The notes beneath the pieces were generated by a model, which searched no databases, was not told the DNA's origin, and saw nothing but the letters and a program-made list of their open reading frames with translations. Positions 1-6,083 of a stretch of DNA of 9,723 nt are shown here, one piece after another (positions within the stretch are counted from its first letter, which is position 1; each line of letters opens with the position of its first letter). Origin of the DNA: Clostridiales bacterium UBA4821 (GTDB lineage Bacteria; Bacillota; Clostridia; Acetivibrionales; UBA4821); the NCBI GenBank assembly GCA_002402315.1, contig DHFP01000054.1, positions 490 to 10,212 of the forward strand, in the 5' to 3' direction. Position numbers and translations under genes: made by a program.

Positions 1-847
1 ATGAGGTTCTTACCTGCCTTAACTTGTTAATTCCTTTAAAGGATTTTTTAATGCAGTCTGTAATACTTCTCTTTAGCCAATGATCATTATCTAAAGCTTC
101 AATCCATCTAGGTAATGTTACACCAACCTGGATAATCGGAAATTCTAACAACACCCGTTCAAGGATATTGTTTATGTCATCAAGCCGTAAATTGATACAG
201 TCAACTATGGATACCGGCGTACTATATTTTTTCTCCAATTCTTCTCTTAAAGCTATTGTTTCAGTATCATACGGCCTCGATGAGTTTAAGATAATTATGA
301 ACGGTTTGTTTATTTCTCTAAGCTCATTTATTACTCTTTCCTCTGCCTCAATATACTCATCTCTAGGAATATCACTTATGGAACCATCTGTTGTAACTAC
401 CAGTCCTATTGTCGAATGATCGTTTATTACTTTTTTTGTGCCTATTTCTGCAGCCTCACCAAATGGAATTTGGTAGTCAAACCAAGGTGTAGATACCATT
501 CGAGGATTATTATTCTCCATGTATCCTATTGCACCTTTAACTAAATAGCCTACACAATCAACAAGCCTCACCTTTAGTTTTATGTTTCCATCGATGAGTA
601 TTTCTGCAGCTTCATTAGGTACAAACTTTGGCTCAGTTGTCATAATTGTTTTTCCTGCTGCACTTTGCGGCAGTTCATCTTTAGCCCGTTCTTTACGGTA
701 TGTATTATCTATATTCGGAATAACAAGTAGGTCCATAAACCTTTTAATTAAGGTTGATTTACCTGTTCTTACCGGCCCTACCACTCCAATATAAATATCA
801 CCGTTTGTTCTTTCAGCAATCTCTTGGTATATGCTCATCTTATCCAC
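1..847 (-). CDS. spoIVA: Stage IV sporulation protein A, spore-coat morphogenetic ATPase (N-terminal 282 codons; 3' end off the window)
   Basis: SpoIVA is made in the mother cell, where it binds the forespore surface and polymerises, using ATP, into the basal layer on which the spore coat is built. The visible part starts VDKMSIYQEIAERTNGD and carries the Walker A loop GPVRTGKST, with its lysine at residue 30. Next come a TT pair at 70-71 in TIMTTEPKF and a Walker B-like RLVDCVGY with Asp at 97. From memory of the Bacillus subtilis protein, Lys30, Thr70/71 and Asp97 are the functional ATPase residues, and the numbering agrees exactly when translation starts at the GTG at 847. That GTG has AAGGGGG eight bases upstream; an ATG at 838 is the alternative. 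The family is about 490 residues, so roughly 57% is present and the C-terminal polymerisation region is missing. The gene follows the nucleotidyltransferase gene on the same strand but is separated from it by a terminator, so it probably has its own promoter. Confidence 0.95.
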   Translation of the reverse strand, partial: MDKMSIYQEIAERTNGDIYIGVVGPVRTGKSTLIKRFMDLLVIPNIDNTYRKERAKDELPQSAAGKTIMTTEPKFVPNEAAEILIDGNIKLKVRLVDCVGYLVKGAIGYMENNNPRMVSTPWFDYQIPFGEAAEIGTKKVINDHSTIGLVVTTDGSISDIPRDEYIEAEERVINELREINKPFIIILNSSRPYDTETIALREELEKKYSTPVSIVDCINLRLDDINNILERVLLEFPIIQVGVTLPRWIEALDNDHWLKRSITDCIKKSFKGINKLRQVRTS

Positions 848-1042
848 CCGCTATACCCCCTTCAAATTTTGTGTGCTAATTATAATGTTTAATAACTAAA
901 TCTTCTCTCCCATTACAAGGGAATAAATATATGCATAAAATAGTATCCTTATTTCATAACACGTGTTTGTACCAGTACCATTATAAATATATTGAACCTA
1001 ATAAAGGATTATTACAAAAATTTACTTGAACTTATACCAAAC
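848..1042. other. Intergenic region upstream of spoIVA
   Basis: About 195 bases between the upstream terminator and spoIVA, with no credible ORF. In Bacillus subtilis spoIVA is transcribed by sigma-E, so a promoter is expected here, but I could not find a sigma-E -35/-10 pair with correct spacing. A TATAAT hexamer is present on the minus strand at 884-879 without a matching -35. A perfect 10-bp palindrome, AACACGTGTT, lies at 958-967 and could be a protein-binding site or chance. Confidence 0.4.
856..862 (-). promoter_or_regulatory. Shine-Dalgarno site of spoIVA that selects the GTG start
   Basis: On the minus strand AAGGGGG lies eight bases before the GTG at 847, one mismatch from the AAGGAGG consensus. 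The ATG at 838 would sit 17 bases away, so this site favours the GTG start. Confidence 0.65.
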
Positions 1043-1072
1043 AAAAAAGGATGTAGCATCATACCTACACCC
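1043..1072 (-). terminator. Rho-independent terminator after the nucleotidyltransferase gene
   Basis: Read on the minus strand, GGGTGTAG, an 8-base loop and CTACATCC form an 8-bp stem with one G-U pair, followed directly by six T residues. It begins 17 bases past the TAA stop at 1090-1092. It should end the transcript before spoIVA, so the two are probably separate units. Confidence 0.85.
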
Positions 1073-1089
1073 TGTTAATGGTTCTTTAG

Positions 1090-3528
1090 TTAACTGGTTA
1101 TTATATTTCTTATCTTATCAACATATTGTTGATTTAATGATTCTGCAAATTCTTTGGAAATACCTTCGCTGTATACCGTACACAACGGTTCATCTGCATC
1201 GGGAAGGATCAGCACCCATCCCCTGTCATGAAATATCTTTACTCCTTCATATAATTCGACTTCTTCGTCATTCTTTTCCTGAATCAAACTTCTCATTACC
1301 TTACCTTTCGCTTCCCAAGGACATTCAATTGCCTTTTGGGTTACATGAAATTCTGGTATGGTCTCAATTACGGAGGATAGCTTGGTATTTTCACTGGCAA
1401 TAAAATCCAGTATCTTTACTAAAGATGCAAATGCATCGTAGTTCAGTATATAAATACCATTGGCCATTTTCTTATTTCTTTCCTTAACAATAGTATCCAT
1501 TATCTCCTGTTGAGCAGTCTTAGTTCTTATTACTCTAGTATTATACTTAACTGCAAGCGTTTCCATTACATTTGAGGCGGTAATAGGAACTACTACTGAG
1601 TTAGTCATTGACATTTTTAAGGATACTATTGAGATTAAAACAGTGTATAGGTCATTCTTTATTATTCTTCCGGCATCATCTACCAATGTAAGCCTCTCAC
1701 CGCTGCTATCAATAATTAATCCCAGATTAGCTTTTGACCTTATCACTTCTGCAGATAACTCCTCAAGGTTTGTCTCTCTTAATCTGGGGTTATAAATCAT
1801 TTCACACTTTAGGTCATCACATATCTGCTGCAGTAAAGAACGAATAAACTGGGTAGTCTCACCAATAATAATATTGAACCTGGCTACTTTAATGTTTTCA
1901 CACTTTACTGTATTAAGCAGGTTTTGAAAGTAAAAATAATTATAATCTTTAAGCATATTTACATGCTTTATTCTAGAGCTTTCACACCTTCTAAAATCAC
2001 CGGTTACAAACACATTTTCAATCTTTCTTTCAACCGTTCTGCTAACTCCTATGCCATTTTTATCAATAAACTCAATATTAATCTTCGTATTACTGTCAGG
2101 GTGCATCTTAATATGTATTCCGCCATCCAGGTTAAGGAAAGATACAACATTTCTCGTTATAGGCATAACTGTTTGTCCAAGATCACAAACCTCCAACCCT
2201 GATGAAATACATCCGGATACTATTGAGTGTTTTATCATTTGGACTAAAGTAGATTCATCTGATGATACGCAAACCCTCGAACCCATTTTTAGTACTGCTC
2301 CAAATGCAGTTCCCAGCTTTGACGCAAACTCTGGAGTAATTTCAATATTTATTTCACCGGATATTCCATTCTTTCCAAATATGGTCTTAGTAAACTTAGT
2401 ACCCCAGATTATATGATCATTTACTACTGTTCCGGTCTCTACAATCTTATGCGGCCATATCTTGACATTAGGCTTAATTACCGCCCTTTCTTTAACCTGG
2501 CTGTCATCCCCAATAACTGCCTGTTCGTATACTGATACATTTGATTTTAAATTGGTCCTATAGCACAAAATAGAGCCGCTTAAGTGCGCCTTAACTCCTA
2601 TACTTGAATTCTTCCAGATAATGCTTCTCTTTACTGAACAGTAATTATGTATTATTACATCTTCACCAATTATTGAATATGGTTCGATTTTCACTCCTTT
2701 ACCTATCTTGCAGTTATCTCCAATTACGACAGGTCCCTCAATTATTGCATCTGCGTGCACATCAACACCTGTACCTGCAAATACCCCTTCTCTAATCTCT
2801 CTTTCTTTTAAGCTGACCTTTACTTTCCCGTCTAAGATGTCAAAATGTGATTGTATGTATGACTGAATATCTCCAATATCACACCAATAGTCCGCTGTTA
2901 TATAACCATAAATTGGTTTCTTATTTTGCATAAGCAGAGGGAAAAGGTCTTTGCTAAAATCGAAAACTTCTCCTCTACTGTAATATGATAATACTTCCGG
3001 CTCCAGTATATAAATTCCTGTATTTACAGTATTACTGAACACTTCACCCCAGCTTGGTTTTTCAAGAAACCTTCTTATTCTCCCGTTCTCATCGGTAACA
3101 ACTACTCCGTATTCTAATGGCATGCTAACTTCTTTTAGTACGAGTGTTGCAGCAGATCTCTTCTCCTTATGGAAATTGATTGCTGAATTAAGATCTATAT
3201 CTGTAAGGGCATCGCCGCTTATAACTACAAATGTATCGTCTAAAAAGTCTTGAGCATTTTTTACACTTCCTGCGGTACCTAATGGAACGTCCTCAACAAA
3301 ATATTCAAGATGAACTCCTAAATCTCTACCATCACCAAAGGCATTTTTTATCATCTCCGGCAGGTATTGCAAGGTTACACCAATTTCTGTTATGTTGTGT
3401 TTCTTTAATAATTCTATTATATACTCCATTACTGGTTTGTTCATAACCGGAACTATTGGCTTCGGCCTTCCGCACGTTAGAGGTCTAAGCCTTGTTCCTG
3501 AACCGCCAGCCATTATTATTGCTTTCAA
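1090..3528 (-). CDS. Sugar-1-phosphate nucleotidyltransferase (mannose-1-phosphate guanylyltransferase-like) fused to a degenerate phosphohexomutase domain
   Basis: Residues 1-235 are a nucleotidyltransferase domain that would make an NDP-sugar from NTP and a sugar 1-phosphate. It shows GGSGTR at 8-13, RPKP at 21-24, the metal-binding SGD at 104-106 and EKP at 156-158. Residues about 245-370 are hexapeptide-like repeats of a left-handed beta-helix. Residues about 385-812 align in layout with phosphomannomutase/phosphoglucomutase but lack its active site. The catalytic-serine loop is GGIHIKMHPDSN, the usual DGDADR metal loop is DSSGER (607-612), and the phosphate loop RxSGTEP is LPDADEP (775-781). 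This architecture is usually annotated as mannose-1-phosphate guanylyltransferase. The glycosyltransferase and branching-enzyme neighbours make a glucose donor equally possible; the sugar and base are unproven. The start is the TTG at 3528 (MKAIIMAGG, as in relatives). The GTG at 3537 would lie one base from the Shine-Dalgarno site. The gap of about 115 bases after the glycosyltransferase gene shows no terminator, so cotranscription is likely. Confidence 0.88.
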   Translation of the reverse strand: MKAIIMAGGSGTRLRPLTCGRPKPIVPVMNKPVMEYIIELLKKHNITEIGVTLQYLPEMIKNAFGDGRDLGVHLEYFVEDVPLGTAGSVKNAQDFLDDTFVVISGDALTDIDLNSAINFHKEKRSAATLVLKEVSMPLEYGVVVTDENGRIRRFLEKPSWGEVFSNTVNTGIYILEPEVLSYYSRGEVFDFSKDLFPLLMQNKKPIYGYITADYWCDIGDIQSYIQSHFDILDGKVKVSLKEREIREGVFAGTGVDVHADAIIEGPVVIGDNCKIGKGVKIEPYSIIGEDVIIHNYCSVKRSIIWKNSSIGVKAHLSGSILCYRTNLKSNVSVYEQAVIGDDSQVKERAVIKPNVKIWPHKIVETGTVVNDHIIWGTKFTKTIFGKNGISGEINIEITPEFASKLGTAFGAVLKMGSRVCVSSDESTLVQMIKHSIVSGCISSGLEVCDLGQTVMPITRNVVSFLNLDGGIHIKMHPDSNTKINIEFIDKNGIGVSRTVERKIENVFVTGDFRRCESSRIKHVNMLKDYNYFYFQNLLNTVKCENIKVARFNIIIGETTQFIRSLLQQICDDLKCEMIYNPRLRETNLEELSAEVIRSKANLGLIIDSSGERLTLVDDAGRIIKNDLYTVLISIVSLKMSMTNSVVVPITASNVMETLAVKYNTRVIRTKTAQQEIMDTIVKERNKKMANGIYILNYDAFASLVKILDFIASENTKLSSVIETIPEFHVTQKAIECPWEAKGKVMRSLIQEKNDEEVELYEGVKIFHDRGWVLILPDADEPLCTVYSEGISKEFAESLNQQYVDKIRNIITS

Positions 3529-3538
3529 ACTACTCACT

Positions 3539-3544
3539 CTCCCT
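3539..3544 (-). promoter_or_regulatory. Shine-Dalgarno site deciding the nucleotidyltransferase start
   Basis: AGGGAG on the minus strand lies one base before the GTG at 3537, too close for initiation, and ten bases before the TTG at 3528, which is usable. It therefore supports the TTG start and a protein of 812 rather than 815 residues. Confidence 0.55.
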
Positions 3545-3644
3545 ATACATTGTTAACACACTTTTCTTAAGTAACTCTAGAATTGCGTTTTTAAATATTG
3601 TGTAAACTACTGTTTAAATGCTGCTATGATACATACTATATGCA

Positions 3645-5072
3645 TTAATGAAGTTCGCTCGAATTACCACGGTTTTTTCTTGATTTTATTAATAATTCAT
3701 TCATCACTATTTCTTCAGATACTTTTTGAGTATTTTTCTTATTACTATTACTTAACCCGACTTTATCCTTCTTTGTTGAAGCACGTCCTTTTTTTGACTC
3801 TACCTTTACATCTGCCGCTGATTTTGTCTGTTCCTGGACCTTTTTCCTGCCACTCTTTTTTTTCATTTCCTCTGTTCCTTGCATACCAGTCCCATAATGC
3901 TGCCTTCCTAACAAGACTACTTCTTCATAAACCTTGATAGTTTGCTCTGATATCTTATCCCAATTGTACAATGTATGAATTTTTTTGAGTGCATTAGACT
4001 TAACTCTTTCAGTCAGGTCATAGTCGAATAGGAGTGCTAGTATGCAATCAGCTAGAGAGTTGGCATTCCCCGTAAAAGCTTTCATACCATCAACACCATG
4101 CTCAACTATTTCGCCTAAACCGCAAGTATCTGTAACTACTACAGGAATATTGGCTACCATTCCTTCCAAAGCCACTATGCCAAAAGGCTCATACAAGCTT
4201 GGGAAAACAGCAATATCAGAACACTTATAGAGTTTTTCAAGATTTTCTTCACTTAAGTAACCTGTAAAGTATAACTTGTGTGCAATTCCCATACTCTCAG
4301 CCTTATGTCTGAGATGGTCAGACTGAGGACCTTTGCCTGCTATAACAAACTTAACATCATTATATTTGGATATTACCTTTGGTACAGCGTCCAGCAGAAC
4401 CTGGACACCTTTTTCCTGAACTAACCTACCGACAAAGAAAATAATTTTTTCATAGTCGCTCGCATAGTTTCTTCTGTAATCATAGTCTCTTTCAACACCA
4501 CTAAACTTTTCTAATTGAACACCATTATTTATTACTACCGACTTGTCTTCAGGAAGTTGGAACACATGCCTTATCTCATTTTTCATGTATTCACTGTTAC
4601 ATATAACCTTCCACGACTCGTACGTCAAGAGCCACTCAACACTACTAATGTACCTTTGCATATCATTATGTAAACCATGGTTTCTGCCATGCTCTGTTGC
4701 ATGAATGGTTGATATCAGCGGAGTTTTGTATGAATGTTTCAATGTCCTTGCTGCAAACGCCACTATCCAATCATGTGCATGGATAATATCAAATTGAACC
4801 TTATTACTAATTTCAATGGCTTTCTCCAATAGTGAAAAATTCAATTGTAAAACCCAATCTACAAAATTCATAGTTCCAATCTGATAGGTATGGACCCTGT
4901 GAACAAATACTTCCTTATCTTTCTCGAATTCTGGTGCTCCTTGCTCCCAGCAAGTAACCACATGAACTTCATTTCCTTTTTTAGCCATAGCTTGTGCCAA
5001 ATCATGAACAACTCTTGATATTCCGCCTACTATTCTTGGGGGGTACTCCCACGAAAGCATTAATATCTTCAT
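3645..5072 (-). CDS. GT4-family glycosyltransferase, glycogen/starch-synthase-like, with a basic C-terminal tail
   Basis: This is a cytosolic GT-B retaining glycosyltransferase that transfers a sugar from an NDP-sugar, probably onto a growing alpha-glucan. The N-terminal Rossmann half opens MKILMLSWEYPPRIVGGIS, with the glycine-rich acceptor-side loop GGIS at 16-19 and HAHD at 98-101. The C-terminal half has VGRLVQEKG at 214-222, which supplies the phosphate-binding Arg and Lys, and the GT4 EX7E motif EPFGIVALE at 295-303. The catalytic core ends near residue 390. A further tail of about 80 residues is rich in Lys, Ser and Thr, with 21 Lys/Arg among the last 75 residues, and looks disordered. 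The ATG at 5072 has AGAGGAG seven bases upstream (5080-5086), so the start is secure. It is the first gene of the minus-strand pair and divergent from the DUF4912/GH57 pair, which supports a role in glucan synthesis. The exact donor and product cannot be read from sequence; other GT4 roles such as glycolipid or sucrose-type synthesis remain possible. Confidence 0.9.
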   Translation of the reverse strand: MKILMLSWEYPPRIVGGISRVVHDLAQAMAKKGNEVHVVTCWEQGAPEFEKDKEVFVHRVHTYQIGTMNFVDWVLQLNFSLLEKAIEISNKVQFDIIHAHDWIVAFAARTLKHSYKTPLISTIHATEHGRNHGLHNDMQRYISSVEWLLTYESWKVICNSEYMKNEIRHVFQLPEDKSVVINNGVQLEKFSGVERDYDYRRNYASDYEKIIFFVGRLVQEKGVQVLLDAVPKVISKYNDVKFVIAGKGPQSDHLRHKAESMGIAHKLYFTGYLSEENLEKLYKCSDIAVFPSLYEPFGIVALEGMVANIPVVVTDTCGLGEIVEHGVDGMKAFTGNANSLADCILALLFDYDLTERVKSNALKKIHTLYNWDKISEQTIKVYEEVVLLGRQHYGTGMQGTEEMKKKSGRKKVQEQTKSAADVKVESKKGRASTKKDKVGLSNSNKKNTQKVSEEIVMNELLIKSRKNRGNSSELH

Positions 5073-5112
5073 CTGTAATCTCCTCTCAGCATAATAAAAT
5101 GTTATACATCTG

Positions 5113-5118
5113 ATTATA
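5113..5118 (-). promoter_or_regulatory. Possible -10 element for the glycosyltransferase operon
   Basis: A perfect TATAAT on the minus strand sits about 40 bases before the ATG at 5072, a suitable distance. No recognisable -35 hexamer lies 16-18 bases upstream, so it may need an activator or may be chance in AT-rich DNA. Confidence 0.25.
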
Positions 5119-5163
5119 AATTATGGTCTTTGTACATTGGTCTTAATAATTTAAAATTGACAC

Positions 5164-5179
5164 TCATAAATGTTTATGA
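5164..5179. promoter_or_regulatory. Palindromic candidate operator
   Basis: TCATAAA, two bases, TTTATGA: seven-base arms in perfect inverted repeat, upstream of the possible minus-strand -10 element and between the two divergent genes. The symmetry and position fit a dimeric regulator site. No known regulator motif was recognised. Confidence 0.3.
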
Positions 5180-5430
5180 ATGATATTCTTTAAGAAATGA
5201 CCATAATGAATCTTAATGGGCATAACTTGCCACATTTTCATTTTAATAAATAATTGGTAAAAAGTAAATCAAAAATACATAATTTGTGAATTTTTTTACT
5301 TAATTATTATATGAAAGACTTATTCAAATAAATGCATAATACCTAATTTTCACTACTTAAATATTTGTTGCAATTTATTAAATAATCTTATATATTTAAA
5401 CATAATATATTTCCATAAATGAATGATATT
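5176..5430. repeat. 12-base direct repeat ATGAATGATATT (copies at 5176-5187 and 5419-5430)
   Basis: Two exact copies of ATGAATGATATT lie 231 bases apart. The first overlaps the palindrome; the second lies in the presumed leader of the DUF4912 transcript. CATAAATG occurs beside both. AT-rich DNA makes chance repeats fairly likely. Confidence 0.3.
5368..5396 (+). promoter_or_regulatory. Candidate sigma-A promoter for the DUF4912-GH57 operon
   Basis: TTGCAA (-35, 5368-5373) and TATATT (-10, 5391-5396) are separated by 17 bases, matching four and five of six consensus positions. Transcription would begin near 5403, giving a leader of about 80 bases. The AT richness of the region lowers certainty. 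Confidence 0.4.
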
Positions 5431-5464
5431 ATGTTTATCTTCAACTTTACTCCTTATAAAAAAC

Positions 5465-5472
5465 AGAGGAGG
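5465..5472 (+). promoter_or_regulatory. Shine-Dalgarno site fixing the DUF4912 start
   Basis: AGAGGAGG lies ten bases before the ATG at 5483. It rules out the in-frame ATG at 5423, which would add 20 hydrophobic-looking residues that could be mistaken for a signal peptide. Confidence 0.75.
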
Positions 5473-5482
5473 AATTAATATT

Positions 5483-6040
5483 ATGATTAATAATCAGGTT
5501 GGATCGGATAATATACCAAACACTAGTTTTAATCAGAATTATATAAAAGTTATTCCTAAGGATCCTTATTCAATTTATACTTATTGGGAAATAACCATAG
5601 GTACAAAAATGAAATTTCAGAGTATTTTGGGCAAACATATATGGGAGCAATCCAACATGGTTATAAGAGTAAATAACCTTTCGACCGGTATCTGTTATTT
5701 CATTAACGTAGAACAAGATATATATGGCTGCTATATAGACATTAATCAGCCGGCCAGCATCATAAATGTCGAAATTGGCATGTTGATTTCTGAAGAATTC
5801 TTTATAAGTTTTGCCGGTTCAAACACGGTTGAGATGCCTAATAATAACATAATAAAATGTGATACAATTTATTTTACCAACATTAAGGATTCAGATAAAA
5901 TTAAAACTGAAATAGATAGCGACCTTATTTACGAAAAATTTAATTTCAATAATGTATTTAAAATTCTTGGCCCTAGTTCAGTTGAATACCCCAAATACAC
6001 TGATAATAATGTAAGCAAACCAGATTCATCTGATATTTAG
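5483..6040 (+). CDS. DUF4912 domain protein, function unknown
   Basis: The protein is 185 residues with no membrane segment or signal peptide, so probably cytosolic. Residues about 20-120 fit the DUF4912 pattern: IPKDPYSIYTYWEI near 24-37, an MVIRVNN strand at 59-65, a conserved YIDINQP turn at 84-90, INVEIGML at 94-101 and a closing SNTVEMPNNN at 113-122. The pattern of short beta strands with aromatic residues suggests a beta-sandwich, perhaps glycan-binding; that is inference, since the family has no established activity. The last 60 residues are polar, Asn/Asp-rich and probably flexible. The gene is AT-richer than its neighbours. It starts 43 bases ahead of the branching-enzyme gene with no terminator between, so both are read as one operon. 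That arrangement points to an accessory role in the same glucan pathway. Confidence 0.75.
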   Translation: MINNQVGSDNIPNTSFNQNYIKVIPKDPYSIYTYWEITIGTKMKFQSILGKHIWEQSNMVIRVNNLSTGICYFINVEQDIYGCYIDINQPASIINVEIGMLISEEFFISFAGSNTVEMPNNNIIKCDTIYFTNIKDSDKIKTEIDSDLIYEKFNFNNVFKILGPSSVEYPKYTDNNVSKPDSSDI

Positions 6041-6065
6041 TCGGATTGACTAGACCTATTATACT

Positions 6066-6073
6066 GGGAGGAG
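6066..6073 (+). promoter_or_regulatory. Shine-Dalgarno site before the GH57 gene
   Basis: GGGAGGAG ends one base before the ATG at 6075, too close for efficient initiation there. The in-frame TTG at 6084 is ten bases downstream and gives MAEGYVAFVLHAHLPF, the start typical of the family. Confidence 0.5.
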
Positions 6074-6083
6074 AATGATTGTT

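Larger units (their letters stand above)
5073..5482. other. Divergent control region between the two glucan gene pairs
   Basis: About 410 very AT-rich bases separate the divergent starts. There is no convincing small gene: an in-frame ATG at 5423 would extend DUF4912 upstream but has no ribosome site. The region holds candidate promoters in both directions, a 16-base near-perfect palindrome at 5164-5179, a 12-base direct repeat, and a 9-base inverted repeat ATTATGGTC/GACCATAAT at 5120-5128 and 5199-5207. No known riboswitch fold was recognised. Confidence 0.6.

Noticed and set aside
168..794. Two plus-strand ORFs (83 and 70 codons) at the left edge
   Set aside because: Both lie antisense within spoIVA, whose minus-strand frame encodes an unmistakable Walker ATPase; they show no recognisable domain or ribosome site.
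966..993. Sigma-E-like promoter for spoIVA
   Set aside because: An AATATATT and a GGTACAAA box are present on the minus strand but only 12 bases apart and poorly matched, short of the 14-15 base spacing expected.
1026..1403. Plus-strand 125-codon ORF
   Set aside because: It overlaps the terminator and the antisense of the mutase-like domain, has no family resemblance and no ribosome site.
3530..3550. Six-codon ORF (MYRESE) ending just before the TTG start of the nucleotidyltransferase
   Set aside because: No ribosome site precedes its ATG and it contains the Shine-Dalgarno site of the real gene; probably coincidence.
3603..3616. TAAAC/GTTTA hairpin between the glycosyltransferase and nucleotidyltransferase genes
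   Set aside because: A five-bp AT-only stem with no T-run on the transcribed side; too weak for a terminator.
5423..5482. Upstream in-frame ATG giving DUF4912 a hydrophobic N-terminus
   Set aside because: It has no Shine-Dalgarno site, while AGAGGAGG precedes the ATG at 5483; the apparent signal-like segment is translated leader.
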